64,000 nucleotides of DNA from Hoylesella loescheii (lineage in GTDB: Bacteria; Bacteroidota; Bacteroidia; Bacteroidales; Bacteroidaceae). Shown in pieces: positions 63,822 through 64,000 of this stretch. The translations under genes and the position numbers were made by a program. The notes under the pieces were generated by a model, which searched no databases, had not been told where the DNA came from, and saw only the letters and a list, made by a program, of their open reading frames with translations. The DNA is taken from NCBI GenBank assembly GCA_021531755.1, contig JADYUK010000006.1:97216-161215 (forward strand), written 5' to 3'. Positions within the stretch are counted from its first letter, which is position 1. Each line of letters starts with the position of its first letter.

Positions 63822-64000
63822 TTATGGCATCTGAAGGTTAGACGGCATGTTACGTAGAAATCCATCCGCCTGGACGCGCATCAAACATTGTTCTGCTACC
63901 CCTGCCACATCTTTCTCCTCTTTTGAGTTTTGCAAGAAGATGGCAATAGATAAGTGAGAACCGTCGGGCAAAAGAACGATTCCAACATCGTTTCTATCTT
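63822..64000 (-). CDS. Class A beta-lactamase-like protein, 5' part outside window
   Basis: Only the last 58 codons are visible: 'NDVGIVLLPDGSHLSIAIFLQNS' and 'AGVAEQCLMRVQADGFLRNM', stop at 63822-63824. The pattern 'ND.G...LPDG....IA.F' is the end of class A serine beta-lactamases such as the CfxA/CblA group of Bacteroidales. The catalytic Ser-x-x-Lys and K-T-G motifs would lie beyond the edge. Whether it is intact is unknown. Confidence 0.6.
   Translation of the reverse strand, partial: DRNDVGIVLLPDGSHLSIAIFLQNSKEEKDVAGVAEQCLMRVQADGFLRNMPSNLQMP

Overview
The window looks like a chromosomal segment of a Bacteroidales bacterium, most likely Prevotella/Segatella or a close relative. Several things point that way: Bacteroidetes-type promoters (TTTG, about 20 bases, TAnnTTTG) before several genes, near-absent Shine-Dalgarno sequences, families typical of the phylum (DUF4924, tubulin-like protein with GYF_2 domain, four-helix-bundle suffix protein, short primary-type sigma factor), and secreted xylan- and starch-degrading enzymes. 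The species is not identified.

Layout. 1-8.4 kb (minus strand): a tight eight-gene operon built around a 1036-residue tubulin/FtsZ-superfamily protein. A lipoprotein, a small membrane protein, a zinc-ribbon/membrane/MORN-like protein and four secreted proteins of unknown function accompany it. 9-17 kb (minus): a secreted alpha-amylase, then housekeeping genes (truA, fmt, ClC channel, threonylcarbamoyl-AMP synthase, ROK glucokinase). 17-26.6 kb (plus): LysE exporter, DUF4924 protein, dTDP-4-dehydrorhamnose reductase, release factor 3, a primary-like sigma factor, a secreted protein directly joined to an HPr-kinase-like/S26-peptidase fusion, a PqqD protein, a DMT transporter and a MaoC hydratase. 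27-34 kb (minus): a type I restriction-modification locus (hsdM, hsdS, four-helix-bundle protein, hsdR). Its hsdS is split by a run of 12 G that behaves as a phase-variation switch, and a decayed XRE regulator lies upstream. 34.5-47.4 kb: a TPR protein with a degenerate protease domain, an acyl-CoA ligase, two secreted hemicellulose-type enzymes (esterase-GH43 fusion and GH43), an acyltransferase, small membrane proteins and a two-gene LysO-type exporter. 47.6-52.8 kb: tRNA-Arg(TCT), hisG-hisD-hisC (minus), and a divergent lytic transglycosylase lipoprotein.

52.8-64 kb is an unstable accessory region. It holds a transposase fragment, two tandem-repeat blocks, a 35-bp palindrome, a 133-bp element with 13-bp terminal inverted repeats, and a minus-strand run of small redox or unknown genes. 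Several of these are broken: a flavin reductase with an in-frame TAG, a truncated alcohol dehydrogenase, an acetyltransferase tail and a multiply damaged alpha/beta-hydrolase. A SWIM/SNF2 helicase appears intact, and the tail of a class A beta-lactamase-like protein runs off the right edge.

The best candidates for something new are the tubulin-like operon, the HPr-kinase/S26-peptidase fusion with PqqD, and the poly-G switch in hsdS. All functional calls rest on reading the sequence and on recalled family features; no database search was run.
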